Positions 8,414-16,643 of a DNA stretch of 64,000 bases are shown here, piece by piece; position 1 is the first letter of the stretch; every line of letters begins with the position of its first letter. The DNA is from Acerihabitans sp047324305 (GTDB taxonomy: Bacteria; Pseudomonadota; Gammaproteobacteria; Enterobacterales; Enterobacteriaceae). The notes below the pieces were generated by a model that saw nothing but the letters and a program-made list of their open reading frames with translations, made no database searches and was not told the DNA's origin. Location: assembly GCF_047324305.1 (NCBI RefSeq), contig NZ_CP178740.1, positions 3,968,001 through 4,032,000 of the forward strand. Reading direction: 5' to 3'. The translations under genes and the position numbers were made by a program.

Positions 8414-9370
8414 ATGACAATTGACCATTTTGCCGCGAATGACCGCCAGGATCGCATCGTGGCGTTACTGGCTAAACTTGCGCCCGCGGAGGGCTATACG
8501 CAGTCGCCGTTGCCGGATGTGCGCTTCCTGCGTTCCGACCGGCCGCTTAGCCGGGTACCGGTGCTGTACGATCCGGGTATTGTTATCGTCTGCCAGGGCA
8601 GAAAGCGGGGCTACCTTGGCGACAGGATCTACTGCTATGACGCCCGGCACTACCTGGCGGTGGCGGTGCCGGTGCCGTTTACCATGGAAACGGACGCCAG
8701 CGCGCAGGAGCCGCTGCTGGCCATCTATATGCACCTGAATTTTACCGTCGCCGCCGACCTGATGCTGCAGATTGACCAGCTGAAGACGGACGCCGGACCC
8801 CCGGCCAAACCGGAAAGCCTGATGTCGACGCCGATGGACGGCAAACTGCGCGACGCCGTGCTGCGCCTGCTGGAAGCCATGGACGATCGGATGGAGGCGG
8901 AAATCCTCGGTCCGGCGCTGATGCGGGAAATCTATTTCCGGGTGTTGAGCGGGCCGCAGGGCGGGGCGCTGCGATCGGCGCTGGCGATGCGCGGACAGTT
9001 CGGCAAGATTGCCCGGGCGATCCGCCGCATTCACGCCACCTTTAACCGGCAGTTAACGGTTGAGCAGTTGGCGAATGAAGCGGGCATGAGCGTGCCGGGG
9101 TTTTTTTCCCACTTCAGGGCGGTGACCCATACCTCGCCGAAGCAATACCAGAAATCCTTGCGCCTCCATCAGGCCCGCCTGCTGATGGTGCGCAACAATA
9201 TGACCGCGGCGGCGGCATGTGTCGAGGTAGGCTACGAAAGCGCATCGCAGTTCAGCCGGGAATTCAAACGGCTGTTCGGCCTGAGTCCGGTGGACGAGGT
9301 CCGGCGCATGAAAACGCATTTTGCCGTGCCGCCGGCGCAGCCCGCCGGACTCTATATCTCGTCCCATTAA
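8414..9370 (+). CDS. AraC family transcriptional regulator with AraC_N (cupin-like) domain
   Basis: A 318-residue regulator. The N-terminal half is the AraC_N ligand domain, with the family signature 'GIVIVCQGRKRGYLGD' near residue 60 and 'YLAVAVPVPFTMETDA' near residue 85. The C-terminal 100 residues form the two-HTH AraC DNA-binding domain, with 'LTVEQLANEAGMSVPGFFSHF' and 'AACVEVGYESASQFSREFKRLFG' as the recognisable helices. Proteins of this subfamily are usually divergent from, and regulate, an oxidoreductase; here that is the SDR gene at 7364. The upstream ribosome site is weak (GCGGACGG). The effector is unknown. Confidence 0.9.
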   Translation: MTIDHFAANDRQDRIVALLAKLAPAEGYTQSPLPDVRFLRSDRPLSRVPVLYDPGIVIVCQGRKRGYLGDRIYCYDARHYLAVAVPVPFTMETDASAQEPLLAIYMHLNFTVAADLMLQIDQLKTDAGPPAKPESLMSTPMDGKLRDAVLRLLEAMDDRMEAEILGPALMREIYFRVLSGPQGGALRSALAMRGQFGKIARAIRRIHATFNRQLTVEQLANEAGMSVPGFFSHFRAVTHTSPKQYQKSLRLHQARLLMVRNNMTAAAACVEVGYESASQFSREFKRLFGLSPVDEVRRMKTHFAVPPAQPAGLYISSH

Positions 9371-9384
9371 TAGTAAGGGCTGAC

Positions 9385-9409
9385 ATCCTGCCGGCGGCGC
9401 AGGATTTTT
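9385..9409 (+). terminator. Intrinsic terminator after the AraC-type gene
   Basis: ATCCTGC at 9385-9391 and GCAGGAT at 9399-9405 form a 7-base stem with a GC-rich 7-base loop, and the transcript continues into TTTTT (9405-9409). It lies 15 bases after the regulator's stop codon, between convergent genes, and the hairpin would also form on the opposite transcript. Confidence 0.7.
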
Positions 9410-9419
9410 CCCCACGGGG

Positions 9420-11153
9420 TTACTTGATCAACCCCAGATAATGGTGGGGTTGGCGCATCGCCACCAGGTCCTTGCGGCGCGTGACGTTGGTGGGATAAGC
9501 GCCGCCGGCGGCCGACGCGGTATCGATGGTTTGCGTCGCCGTTCCCTGTTCCCGCCACATCACGCGCTCCTGCCTGGGAAAGACGAAGGTTTCGGGTTGG
9601 AATACGCCGCTGAAGCCTCCCGCGTCGCCGGCTTCGTTAATGCTGTTGGCAAACGCGAGATAGACATTATTTTCACCGGCGCGGGTACGCAGCAGATGCC
9701 AGTGGAGCGGATCGGCGCCGGTAGGGATCGGGTAATTTTGCCGTACCCGGCTGCCGGGATGCGCGCCGGTAAAGCCGTCTTTCAGCGCGGCCGAGCAGGC
9801 GAGGATATCACAGCCCATCAGCGCCAGGATCCTGCCCGGCTCCGGCAGCAGCGCATCATTGCCCAACATCAGGCCGATACGGCCCAGGGGGGTGTCGAAC
9901 GCCCGCCAGTCATCGCCGGCGTTGGCCCATGCGCGGTCCTCGGCGGACAGATGCATCTGGCGATAGCTGCCCACCATGCCCGCGGGACCGAGCAGAAGCT
10001 GGGTGTTGTAGCAGCCGTTGTCGTCCCGCTCCGCCATGCCGATCACCAGATGTACCCGCAGGGTCATCGCCAGGCGGATCAGCGCGCCGACCGCCGCATC
10101 GTCAAGCGGCAGCGCGCCGGCGCCGCCCGCGAGCGGCCCGGTCAGCGCACGCTGCGGGAAGACCACCAGTTCGCTGCCATGCCGCTCCGCCGCCTCCCGC
10201 GCCATGGCGCTGATGCAAGCCAGGTTGTCGGCCACCCGGGCGCCCGGTGAGAACTGGGCCACGCTGATGCGGCTGGTCTTACCGGCAGGCAGGGGGCGGT
10301 GGCCGTACAGCCCGAAAAAATCCTGCGGATTCCACAGGAAGCTGTCGCTGAGCAATTGATGATAACAATCGGGGCGGCGCTGGCTGAACACCGGCTCGCC
10401 CAGCACCCGGCGCTCACGGCTGCGCGCCAGGTCTATTTCCCCCAGCGCGATGCCGTCGCCGTAATCCACCACCGCCGCAATGCGCCCGTCCGGTTCGATA
10501 AGGCAGCTGCCGCCGCTGAACTGCACGCCGCGCTCCAGTCCCCAGCGGTTGCTCTCCAGCAGATAGCAGCTGTTTTCCATGGCGCGGCTGATCCAGTAAG
10601 GGGCCGGGGCGCGCTCCGCCAGCCAGTTGCTGATATGGCAGATAATATCGGCGCCGTCCAGGGCCAGCAGGCGCGCGGTTTCGGGAAAATGAATATCCAT
10701 GCACACCAGCATGCCGATGCGGCCAATAGGCGTATCGAAGACCTGATGCCCGCGATCGCCCGCCGCCGCCCACTTCGGTTCGGAAATATAGGGATGGCTT
10801 TTACGGTGGGTGCCGACGATCCCGTCCGGGCCGATAAGCACCGCGCTGTTGTAATAAAGCGTGGTTTCCTCATCCTCCTCCGGCATGCCCAGCACGATAT
10901 AACACCGGTAGCGCGCCGCCAGCGCGGCGAACCGCGCCGTCGTGGCGCCTGGTACGGATTCCACCAGCGGCGCTATCTCCCGCCGGTCATACCAGCAGTA
11001 GCCGGTCGTGGCCATTTCCGGCGTGGTAATCAGCCGGGCGCCCCGTTGCGCGGCCTCTTCCACCAGTGCGAGCAGGCGTTGGATATTGTCTTCTTTGCAC
11101 GCAAGCGTCGGCTCAAACTGAACGGCGGCGGCAAGATAAGGGTGTGCAGGCAT
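9420..11153 (-). CDS. Tandem-domain nitrilase-superfamily amidohydrolase with a degenerate second domain
   Basis: A 577-residue protein made of two consecutive carbon-nitrogen hydrolase domains in one reading frame. The first domain (about 1-280) has the complete Glu-Lys-Cys triad: Glu46 in 'TTPEMATTGY', Lys118 in 'THRKSHPY', Cys151 in 'LVCMDIHFPE'. The second domain (about 292-577) keeps the fold motifs, but all three positions are replaced: Gln334 in 'VFPQRALTG', Gln399 in 'SYRQMHLS', Gly431 in 'LMLGNDALLPE'. One active amidase/nitrilase domain plus one pseudo-enzyme domain is therefore inferred. The start at 11153 has AGAGGA upstream; an ATG at 11168 is less well placed. It is the last gene of the amide operon, so a role in hydrolysing an amide or nitrile imported by the ABC system is likely. 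Confidence 0.85.
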   Translation of the reverse strand: MPAHPYLAAAVQFEPTLACKEDNIQRLLALVEEAAQRGARLITTPEMATTGYCWYDRREIAPLVESVPGATTARFAALAARYRCYIVLGMPEEDEETTLYYNSAVLIGPDGIVGTHRKSHPYISEPKWAAAGDRGHQVFDTPIGRIGMLVCMDIHFPETARLLALDGADIICHISNWLAERAPAPYWISRAMENSCYLLESNRWGLERGVQFSGGSCLIEPDGRIAAVVDYGDGIALGEIDLARSRERRVLGEPVFSQRRPDCYHQLLSDSFLWNPQDFFGLYGHRPLPAGKTSRISVAQFSPGARVADNLACISAMAREAAERHGSELVVFPQRALTGPLAGGAGALPLDDAAVGALIRLAMTLRVHLVIGMAERDDNGCYNTQLLLGPAGMVGSYRQMHLSAEDRAWANAGDDWRAFDTPLGRIGLMLGNDALLPEPGRILALMGCDILACSAALKDGFTGAHPGSRVRQNYPIPTGADPLHWHLLRTRAGENNVYLAFANSINEAGDAGGFSGVFQPETFVFPRQERVMWREQGTATQTIDTASAAGGAYPTNVTRRKDLVAMRQPHHYLGLIK

Positions 11154-11198
11154 GGTTATCCTCTTCATCAGTCAGTGTGTCGCCGTCATGACGGCGTG

Positions 11199-11834
11199 TT
11201 ATTTCCGGCCGCCGGGCGTGCCGGGCGTCGTCCAGGAAAAGATATCGTTGGCCTGGATCAGGGCGCGGGCCATCTCCTCCACGGTGATGCGTTTATCCAT
11301 GGCCTGATGGCGCAGGATCTCATACGCCTGCTCCTCGCCGATGCCGTGCATGCGCATCAAAATAGCCTTGGCCTCGCCGACCTGGCGCAGGCCCAGCACT
11401 TTTTTCTCCAGGCGCTCGATACGGTCGGACATCTGCCGCCGCCGATGGGCGTGATGCAGCGCGAACACCATGGCCGAGAGCAGGCCGGTGGCGCGCACCG
11501 GCGTGGTGAGCGTGGTGCCGGCGCCCAGCCGCAGCGCGGTATCGATAAAAGTGGGGTTTTCGTACTCGATCACCGATATCAGCGCGTGTTTGCCCAGGTC
11601 CAGCCACGGCACTTCCGGCTCCGGCAGATCGGATCGCAGCGCCAGGAAAATCAGATCGGTATCCGCAGGCAGGTGTTCCGGCACCGGCCAGAAGGCGCGC
11701 ACCTTGAAACCCATGCGGCGCAGGTGATTGGTCAGGGTTTCGCCGTCCTCGTTATCCGGATGCAGCACCGTACAGCGGATGCCGCGGCTTAATAACAAGG
11801 CGTCCGCGCTGGTGCGCGACGTATTAAGGCGCAT
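11199..11834 (-). CDS. ANTAR-domain transcription antiterminator, AmiR-like
   Basis: A 211-residue AmiR-like protein: an N-terminal pseudo-receiver domain of about 125 residues without an obvious phospho-acceptor arrangement, a coiled-coil linker ('ALHHAHRRRQMSDRIERLEKK'-type, near 130-150), and a C-terminal ANTAR RNA-binding domain. The ANTAR domain shows 'VGEAKAILMRMHGIGEEQAYEILRH'-type helices followed by the basic 'AMDKRITVEEMARAL' helix. ANTAR proteins bind paired hairpins in mRNA leaders and prevent intrinsic termination. It overlaps the upstream AmiC-like gene by 11 bases, which matches the tight amiC-amiR coupling known from Pseudomonas, where the sensor sequesters AmiR until an amide binds. 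GGAG is correctly spaced before the start. Target candidate: the operon leader at 18872-18953. Confidence 0.9.
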   Translation of the reverse strand: MRLNTSRTSADALLLSRGIRCTVLHPDNEDGETLTNHLRRMGFKVRAFWPVPEHLPADTDLIFLALRSDLPEPEVPWLDLGKHALISVIEYENPTFIDTALRLGAGTTLTTPVRATGLLSAMVFALHHAHRRRQMSDRIERLEKKVLGLRQVGEAKAILMRMHGIGEEQAYEILRHQAMDKRITVEEMARALIQANDIFSWTTPGTPGGRK

Positions 11835-12990
11835 TGGGCGGCTCCATTTTCGTCTGTTTGGTGATCCAGTCGCCCTGGATCTGATGCGTCATATACGGGT
11901 CGGGCGCCACCCGGCGACGCGACTCCTGGAGAATGGTGAACTGGCCGGCCGCGTTCGCCTGGCCGATACGCGGGTAAAGGCTGGTGTGCTGGTTGAGCGG
12001 ATCGATGCGCACGCGTCCCTGGGGCGCGTCGTATTCGCAGCCGCGCAGCGCCGGCATCAGGCGCGACAGCCGATCGCTGCGGCATTCCCTGGCCGCGCGC
12101 GCGAAAAGATGGACCTGGCTGTAGGACGCTTCCCAGTTCATATCGGTGGGAATATCCTCTCCGAACTTGGCGTGGAAACGGCGCAGCGCCGCGGTATTCG
12201 CCGCGCTCTCCACGCTTTGGAAATAGGTGGCCGAGGTAAAATGGCCGACGCCGAGCGCCGCGCCCATGATGGCGATTTCAGTTTCAGAGGTGTTCAGGCT
12301 GCCGATGGGCATGCGTTCGGGGTCGATGCCCGCGGCATGATAAGCCTGGTAAAGAAAAGGCACCGTCTGGCCGACCACGGTACTGAAGATAAAATCCGGC
12401 CGCTTGTGTTTTATCTCCGCCATGATGGGCGGAAAGGCGTCGTAACTGGCGTCCATCGGCAGATAGCGCTCGCCCACCACCGCGCCGTCCGGCCGCTGCA
12501 ATATCAGCTCCTGCATATTGCGGTTGCATTCGTAGGGGTAGACATAACGCGAGCCAATCATATAAACCCGCGCGCCAAAACGGCTGGCCAGGTAGTCCGC
12601 CAGCTGCACGCAGTTCTGGTTGGGGGCGGCCCCGCCGTAAATGATATTCTCGGAAAATTCGAACCCCTCATAGAACTGCGGATAGAACAGCAGACGCTGG
12701 TATTTCTCCACGACCGGCGACATGGCTTTACGGCTGCTGGATGTGTAGCCGCCGAAAATCACGTTGACGTTGTGTTCGACAATCAGCTGCTCGGCCAGCT
12801 GGCGGAACCGGCTGTCCTGCGAGTGGGGATCGAGATGGATGGCATTCAGCATCCGGCCGTGGATCCCCCCCTGCTGGTTGACTTCTTCGATGGCAAGCGT
12901 GGCGCCGCGCATTTGCGACTGCTCCTGCGCCGCCGTCACCCCGAGGGTGGAGTAGAGTAAGCCAATATTAATCGGTGTTGCTGAACCCAT
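11824..12990 (-). CDS. AmiC-like amide-binding sensor, Peripla_BP_6 fold without signal peptide
   Basis: A 388-residue protein matching Pseudomonas AmiC in length (385) and landmarks: 'INIGLLYSTLGVTA' at the N-terminus, 'RKAMSPVVEKYQRLLFYPQFYEGFEFS' near residue 85, 'YGGAAPNQNCVQLADYL', 'IGSRYVYPYE', 'FSTVVGQTV' and 'APQGRVRIDPLNQHTSL'. The start at 12990 leaves no secretion signal, so it is cytoplasmic, as expected for a sensor rather than a transporter component. The known role of AmiC is to bind small amides and release AmiR. Here it overlaps the AmiR-like gene, and it coexists with a separate, exported binding protein (17592-18836) in the same operon. Confidence 0.9.
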   Translation of the reverse strand: MGSATPINIGLLYSTLGVTAAQEQSQMRGATLAIEEVNQQGGIHGRMLNAIHLDPHSQDSRFRQLAEQLIVEHNVNVIFGGYTSSSRKAMSPVVEKYQRLLFYPQFYEGFEFSENIIYGGAAPNQNCVQLADYLASRFGARVYMIGSRYVYPYECNRNMQELILQRPDGAVVGERYLPMDASYDAFPPIMAEIKHKRPDFIFSTVVGQTVPFLYQAYHAAGIDPERMPIGSLNTSETEIAIMGAALGVGHFTSATYFQSVESAANTAALRRFHAKFGEDIPTDMNWEASYSQVHLFARAARECRSDRLSRLMPALRGCEYDAPQGRVRIDPLNQHTSLYPRIGQANAAGQFTILQESRRRVAPDPYMTHQIQGDWITKQTKMEPPNAP

Positions 12991-13078
12991 GTGCACCTGC
13001 TTGTTGGCCGGGACGGAACCCGGTGGAAAGGGTCGGAAGCCGTATCCCGGCACGCGCCCGCGCCGGGACGTAAAGAAA

Positions 13079-14065
13079 CTACGCCAGCAGATGTTTATCG
13101 AGCATGGCGCCCACGGTGTATTTCGGATCCACCATATTGCCCAGGCGGACTTTGCCGCACTGGCTGAGCAGCATATAGGCGTCCCACTGCTCGAAGCCGA
13201 AATCTTCCACCAGCCAATAGATAAGGTCGCGATAGGCGATGCGGGTGGCGTCTTCCAGCGGGCGGGCGCTGCCGATGCTCATGATCGAGGTGGCATTTTC
13301 CATGCGCGGCCACGCCAGCCGCCAGCCTTTGATAAGATCGACCCGGATGGTGGTTACCGAGGCGTATTCCACCGCGGTGCCGCAGATTTCGCCGTCGCCC
13401 TGACAGGCGTGGGCATCGCCGATAAACAGGCGTCCGCCCGGCGAGCGTACCGGCAGATAGGTAATGCTGCCCGGACCGATATCCGGCACATCCATATTGC
13501 CGCCATGATTATCCGGCGTCAGCGAGTTGATGGAGTCGATTTCAGGCGAAACGCTCAGCGTGCCGATATGCGGTTTATAGGGCAGGGTGTGGCGTTGGCT
13601 CCAGTAGACTTTTTCCCCGTCGAGCTTAATCATGCGCACTTTTTCCGGCAGGGGATCGTTGAGCATGGCGGTAAGATCGGTGCCGGTCAGCCCGCCGAAA
13701 TGCGGGATCATGGCGCAGATGCCATACGGGTTGGCGCCGCGCGGCAGCATGGATTCGATATGCACCGCCAGCACATCGCCTTTCTCCGCCCCGCTGACCA
13801 TGATCGGGCCGTTTTGCGGATTCAGAAACGGCATCTTCAGCAGCTGGCTGGGGATATCCTGCTCCGAGCTGATGGCGCCCTCAAAGGCATCGCGCGTATC
13901 GACAATCACCCGATCGCCCGGTTCTATGGTCAGCACCGGCGTGGAATAAGGTCCGATAGTGTAGTGAAATTCTTTCTGCATCTCTTCCGTCAGATGATGC
14001 GTGACGGGCGTGCGGCCGGAACCGACGCCGCGTTGGTACATAATTGAATCGTCAAGCCATTTCAT
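13079..14065 (-). CDS. Formamidase/acetamidase (FmdA_AmdA family)
   Basis: A 328-residue member of the FmdA_AmdA family, zinc-dependent enzymes that hydrolyse formamide or acetamide to ammonia and the acid. Characteristic blocks are 'GDRVIVDTRDAFEG' (about 49-62), 'AMIPHFGGLTG' (about 117-127), 'DNHGGNMDVPDI' and 'GDAHACQGDGEICGTAVE', the last two carrying the histidines and acidic residues that bind metal and define the active site. No signal peptide, so cytoplasmic. GAGG precedes the start. It sits directly after the importer ATPase genes, 49 bases from the preceding stop, which makes short amides or urea the probable transported substrates. Formamide and acetamide specificity cannot be separated by eye. 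Confidence 0.9.
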   Translation of the reverse strand: MKWLDDSIMYQRGVGSGRTPVTHHLTEEMQKEFHYTIGPYSTPVLTIEPGDRVIVDTRDAFEGAISSEQDIPSQLLKMPFLNPQNGPIMVSGAEKGDVLAVHIESMLPRGANPYGICAMIPHFGGLTGTDLTAMLNDPLPEKVRMIKLDGEKVYWSQRHTLPYKPHIGTLSVSPEIDSINSLTPDNHGGNMDVPDIGPGSITYLPVRSPGGRLFIGDAHACQGDGEICGTAVEYASVTTIRVDLIKGWRLAWPRMENATSIMSIGSARPLEDATRIAYRDLIYWLVEDFGFEQWDAYMLLSQCGKVRLGNMVDPKYTVGAMLDKHLLA

Positions 14066-14114
14066 CAGGTCGTCCTCTTCTCAATCATAATGGGCCCGGC
14101 GCGGGCCGTCGGGG

Positions 14115-14834
14115 TTAAAGCGCCAGGTGGCGCCGCATGATCTGGTCATCGCAGAGCTGGGCTTTATCCAGCGTGTCGACCACCCGGCCTTTATCCATCA
14201 CGCAACAGCGCCGGGCCGCCCGCTGGATCATGGCGATATCCTGTTCCACCAGGATCACCGCCACCCGCAGCTCCTGCGCGATGCGCAGCAGCGTGTCGGC
14301 GATGATATGGACAATCGAGGGCTGTACGCCCTCGGAAGGCTCGTCGAGCAGCAGCACTTTCGGCGCGCCGACCAGGGCGCGCGCAATCGCCAACTGCTGC
14401 TGCTCGCCGCCGCTCATGGTGCCCGCTTTCTGCCGCAGCCGCTGGCGCAGGATCGGAAAGTAATCCAGCACCTGCTCCAGCAGGCCATCGGCCAGCTCGC
14501 GGTGCTCGCGCACGAACTGCATGCCGACGCGCAGATTTTCCGCCACCGTCAGGCCGGCGAAAACCTCGCGCCCCTGCGGCACATAGCCGATGCCCAGCCT
14601 GGCCCGACGCTGGGGGGCGGCGGCGGTGATATCCGTTTCCCCCAGGAATATGCTGCCCTGGCTGAGCGGCATCAGCCCTATCAGCGCGCGCATCAGCGTC
14701 GTTTTACCCACGCCATTGCGCCCGATAATGCCCAGCACCTCCGCCGGGTAAAGCGATAAACTCGCACCGTTCAACACCAGGCTGCCGCCGTAGCCGCCGC
14801 TGACCTGGTTGACTTGCAAAAGGACGTCATTCAT
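14115..14834 (-). CDS. ABC transporter ATP-binding protein, LivF/UrtE type
   Basis: A 239-residue ATPase of the branched-chain amino acid/urea importer class. Walker A is 'GRNGVGKTT' near residue 37, the signature is 'MSGGEQQQLAIARAL' near 140, Walker B is 'LLLDEPSEGVQP', and the switch is in 'VILVEQDI'. The length and the short N-terminus are typical of the LivF/UrtE member of the ATPase pair. Its start overlaps the stop of the LivG-type gene by four bases (ATGA), so the two ATPases are translationally coupled. Substrate is inferred from the downstream amidase. Confidence 0.92.
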   Translation of the reverse strand: MNDVLLQVNQVSGGYGGSLVLNGASLSLYPAEVLGIIGRNGVGKTTLMRALIGLMPLSQGSIFLGETDITAAAPQRRARLGIGYVPQGREVFAGLTVAENLRVGMQFVREHRELADGLLEQVLDYFPILRQRLRQKAGTMSGGEQQQLAIARALVGAPKVLLLDEPSEGVQPSIVHIIADTLLRIAQELRVAVILVEQDIAMIQRAARRCCVMDKGRVVDTLDKAQLCDDQIMRRHLAL

Positions 14835-15580
14835 CCGGCTTTCCCCAAATAGATATCCGCGACATCGTCGCGCGCCAGCACCGCCGCGGCGTCGCCGTCG
14901 GCGAACACCCTGCCGCCGTGCAGCACGGTCACCCGCGAGGCAATCTGGCGCACAAAGGTCATATCATGTTCCACCACCATCAGCGTCAGCCCGTCCCGCT
15001 GCATCTGCTTGATCAGTTCGCCGGTAAGATAGGTCTCCTCGATCGAGAGACCGGCCACCGGTTCATCCAGCATCAGCAGGCGCGGTTGCAGCGACACCGC
15101 CATGGCGATTTCCAGCCACTGCTTTTTGCCGTGGGAAAGATTACCCGCCGTCTGGCGGACTTCGGCGGTCAGCTTGAACCGCTCCAGCAGTTCGTCAACG
15201 CCGGCGGCATTCGGGCGCGCCTCCGGGCGCAGATGGCTTAGCGACAATTGCAGATGCTGCGCCACGGTAAGGTCGGCGAAGATGCCGGGAATCTGGAACT
15301 TAATACTCATTCCCATGCGTATGCGCTGGAAGGGGGCCAGCTTATCCAGGCGCCGCCGGAGAAAATGAATCTCGCCGTCGCTTGGGGCGTGCTCGCCGGT
15401 CAGCAGTTTAAAAAAGGTGCTTTTACCGGCGCCGTTCGGCCCGATAACACAGCGCACCTCGCCCTGGCGGATTTGCATATCCACGCCGTCGATGACCCGG
15501 ATGCCGCCGAAGCGTTTGCTTAATCCCCGGCTTTCCAGGATGGGTTCCCGATCCGTTTGGTCCGCCCTATCAAGACTCAT
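14831..15580 (-). CDS. ABC transporter ATP-binding protein, LivG/UrtD type
   Basis: A 249-residue ATPase, the LivG/UrtD partner in the HAAT-type importer. Walker A is 'GPNGAGKST' near residue 43, the family-typical 'KFQIPGIFADLTVAQHLQL' segment follows near 92, the signature region is 'LSHGKKQWLEIAMA' (as in UrtD, with LSHG in place of LSGG), and Walker B is 'LLMLDEPVAGLS'. The LSHGKKQWLE variant is what I would expect from a urea/amide importer and argues against a leucine importer. Start taken at 15580 with AAGGAG upstream; 15583 is an adjacent alternative. It overlaps the permease gene's stop. Confidence 0.9.
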   Translation of the reverse strand: MSLDRADQTDREPILESRGLSKRFGGIRVIDGVDMQIRQGEVRCVIGPNGAGKSTFFKLLTGEHAPSDGEIHFLRRRLDKLAPFQRIRMGMSIKFQIPGIFADLTVAQHLQLSLSHLRPEARPNAAGVDELLERFKLTAEVRQTAGNLSHGKKQWLEIAMAVSLQPRLLMLDEPVAGLSIEETYLTGELIKQMQRDGLTLMVVEHDMTFVRQIASRVTVLHGGRVFADGDAAAVLARDDVADIYLGKAG

Positions 15581-16634
15581 CATGCGTCTCCTTATCTCTG
15601 CCGGCGGCGCGCGTGATTTTCCCGCCCAGCCAGGGCAGCAGGCCGTTTGGCGCCGCCAGGACCACAAACAGCAGAATGGCGCCCAGCAAAATCATCGCGT
15701 ATTCGCTGCCGTAGATGGCCAGCCATTGGGACAGCCATACCAACAGGGCGGTTATCACCACGGTGCCGAAAATATTCCTGCGCCCGGCGGTCGCCACCCA
15801 GATAACCGGCATGGCGGCCGCGGTCAGACCCATCGAAGAGGGGGTGATATACGACCCCCACAAGGTATAAAGCGCGCCGGACAGCCCCGACAACACGCCG
15901 CCCAGCACAAACACCAGCAGCTGATAGCGGCGGATGTCTATCCCCAGCATTTCCGCCCGCCGCGGATTCTCGCGGATCGACGCCAGCGTCAGGCCGAAGT
16001 TTGAGCGCAGCAGCCCGCGCACCGCGGCATACACCGCGGCCAGCAACAGGACCACCAGATAATAAAAGGCATTGTCCTCCAGCGGGAACGACGCGCCGTC
16101 AAACCACGGCAGCGCCAGCGGCGGCATGCCGGACATGCCGTTGAAGCCGTTGAGCCGCGCGGTGCCGATAGCCCATTGCGGCCCCGCGGTCTGCGACATA
16201 AAGGTTTCCATGACCAGCGTAAACGACAGGGTGACGATGCCGATAAAAATGCCGGTCACGCCGCCGTAAAACATCAGGTAGCCCAGCGCCGCCGCGACGG
16301 CGGCGGCCACCGCCAGCGCCACCGCCAGCCCCGCCCAGGTGGAGAGGGCGCCGTCGCCGAAATTTAGCGTCATGACGCCGTAGGTATAGCCGGCCAGTCC
16401 GAAGAACGCCGTCTGGCCGAAGGAGAGGATGCCCGCGTGGCCCCACATGGCGGCAAGGCCAATGGCGCAGAATGTCCACAGCAGGAAATAGGAAAAGTCA
16501 CCGACGGTGGCGCCGTCGACCACCAGCGGCAGCGCTAATGCCGCCGCCAGCACCAGCAGGGCAATCGTTGCGCGCCGGCCGCAAGCCGGTCTTGTCGCGG
16601 CGTCGGCCGCGGGGGAGCGGGATAATAAGGTCAA
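15570..16634 (-). CDS. ABC transporter permease, LivM/UrtC type
   Basis: A 354-residue integral membrane protein with about ten hydrophobic segments and the conserved cytoplasmic 'SIRENPRRAEMLGIDIRRYQLLVFVL' coupling region near residue 235, the EAA-like loop of LivM/UrtC permeases. 'GQTAFFGLAGYTYGV' near 73 is another family marker. The start codon is TTG at 16634, chosen because AGGAG lies six bases upstream and the gene begins nine bases after the preceding permease ends. It forms the membrane channel with the LivH/UrtB-type protein encoded just upstream. Confidence 0.9.
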   Translation of the reverse strand: MTLLSRSPAADAATRPACGRRATIALLVLAAALALPLVVDGATVGDFSYFLLWTFCAIGLAAMWGHAGILSFGQTAFFGLAGYTYGVMTLNFGDGALSTWAGLAVALAVAAAVAAALGYLMFYGGVTGIFIGIVTLSFTLVMETFMSQTAGPQWAIGTARLNGFNGMSGMPPLALPWFDGASFPLEDNAFYYLVVLLLAAVYAAVRGLLRSNFGLTLASIRENPRRAEMLGIDIRRYQLLVFVLGGVLSGLSGALYTLWGSYITPSSMGLTAAAMPVIWVATAGRRNIFGTVVITALLVWLSQWLAIYGSEYAMILLGAILLFVVLAAPNGLLPWLGGKITRAAGRDKETHDES

Positions 16635-16643
16635 GGTCAGCTC

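Noticed and set aside
10299..11792. 497-codon open frame opposite the nitrilase and AmiR-like genes
   Set aside because: Spans two genes with strong family signatures on the other strand; translation is low in hydrophobic pattern and unlike any family.
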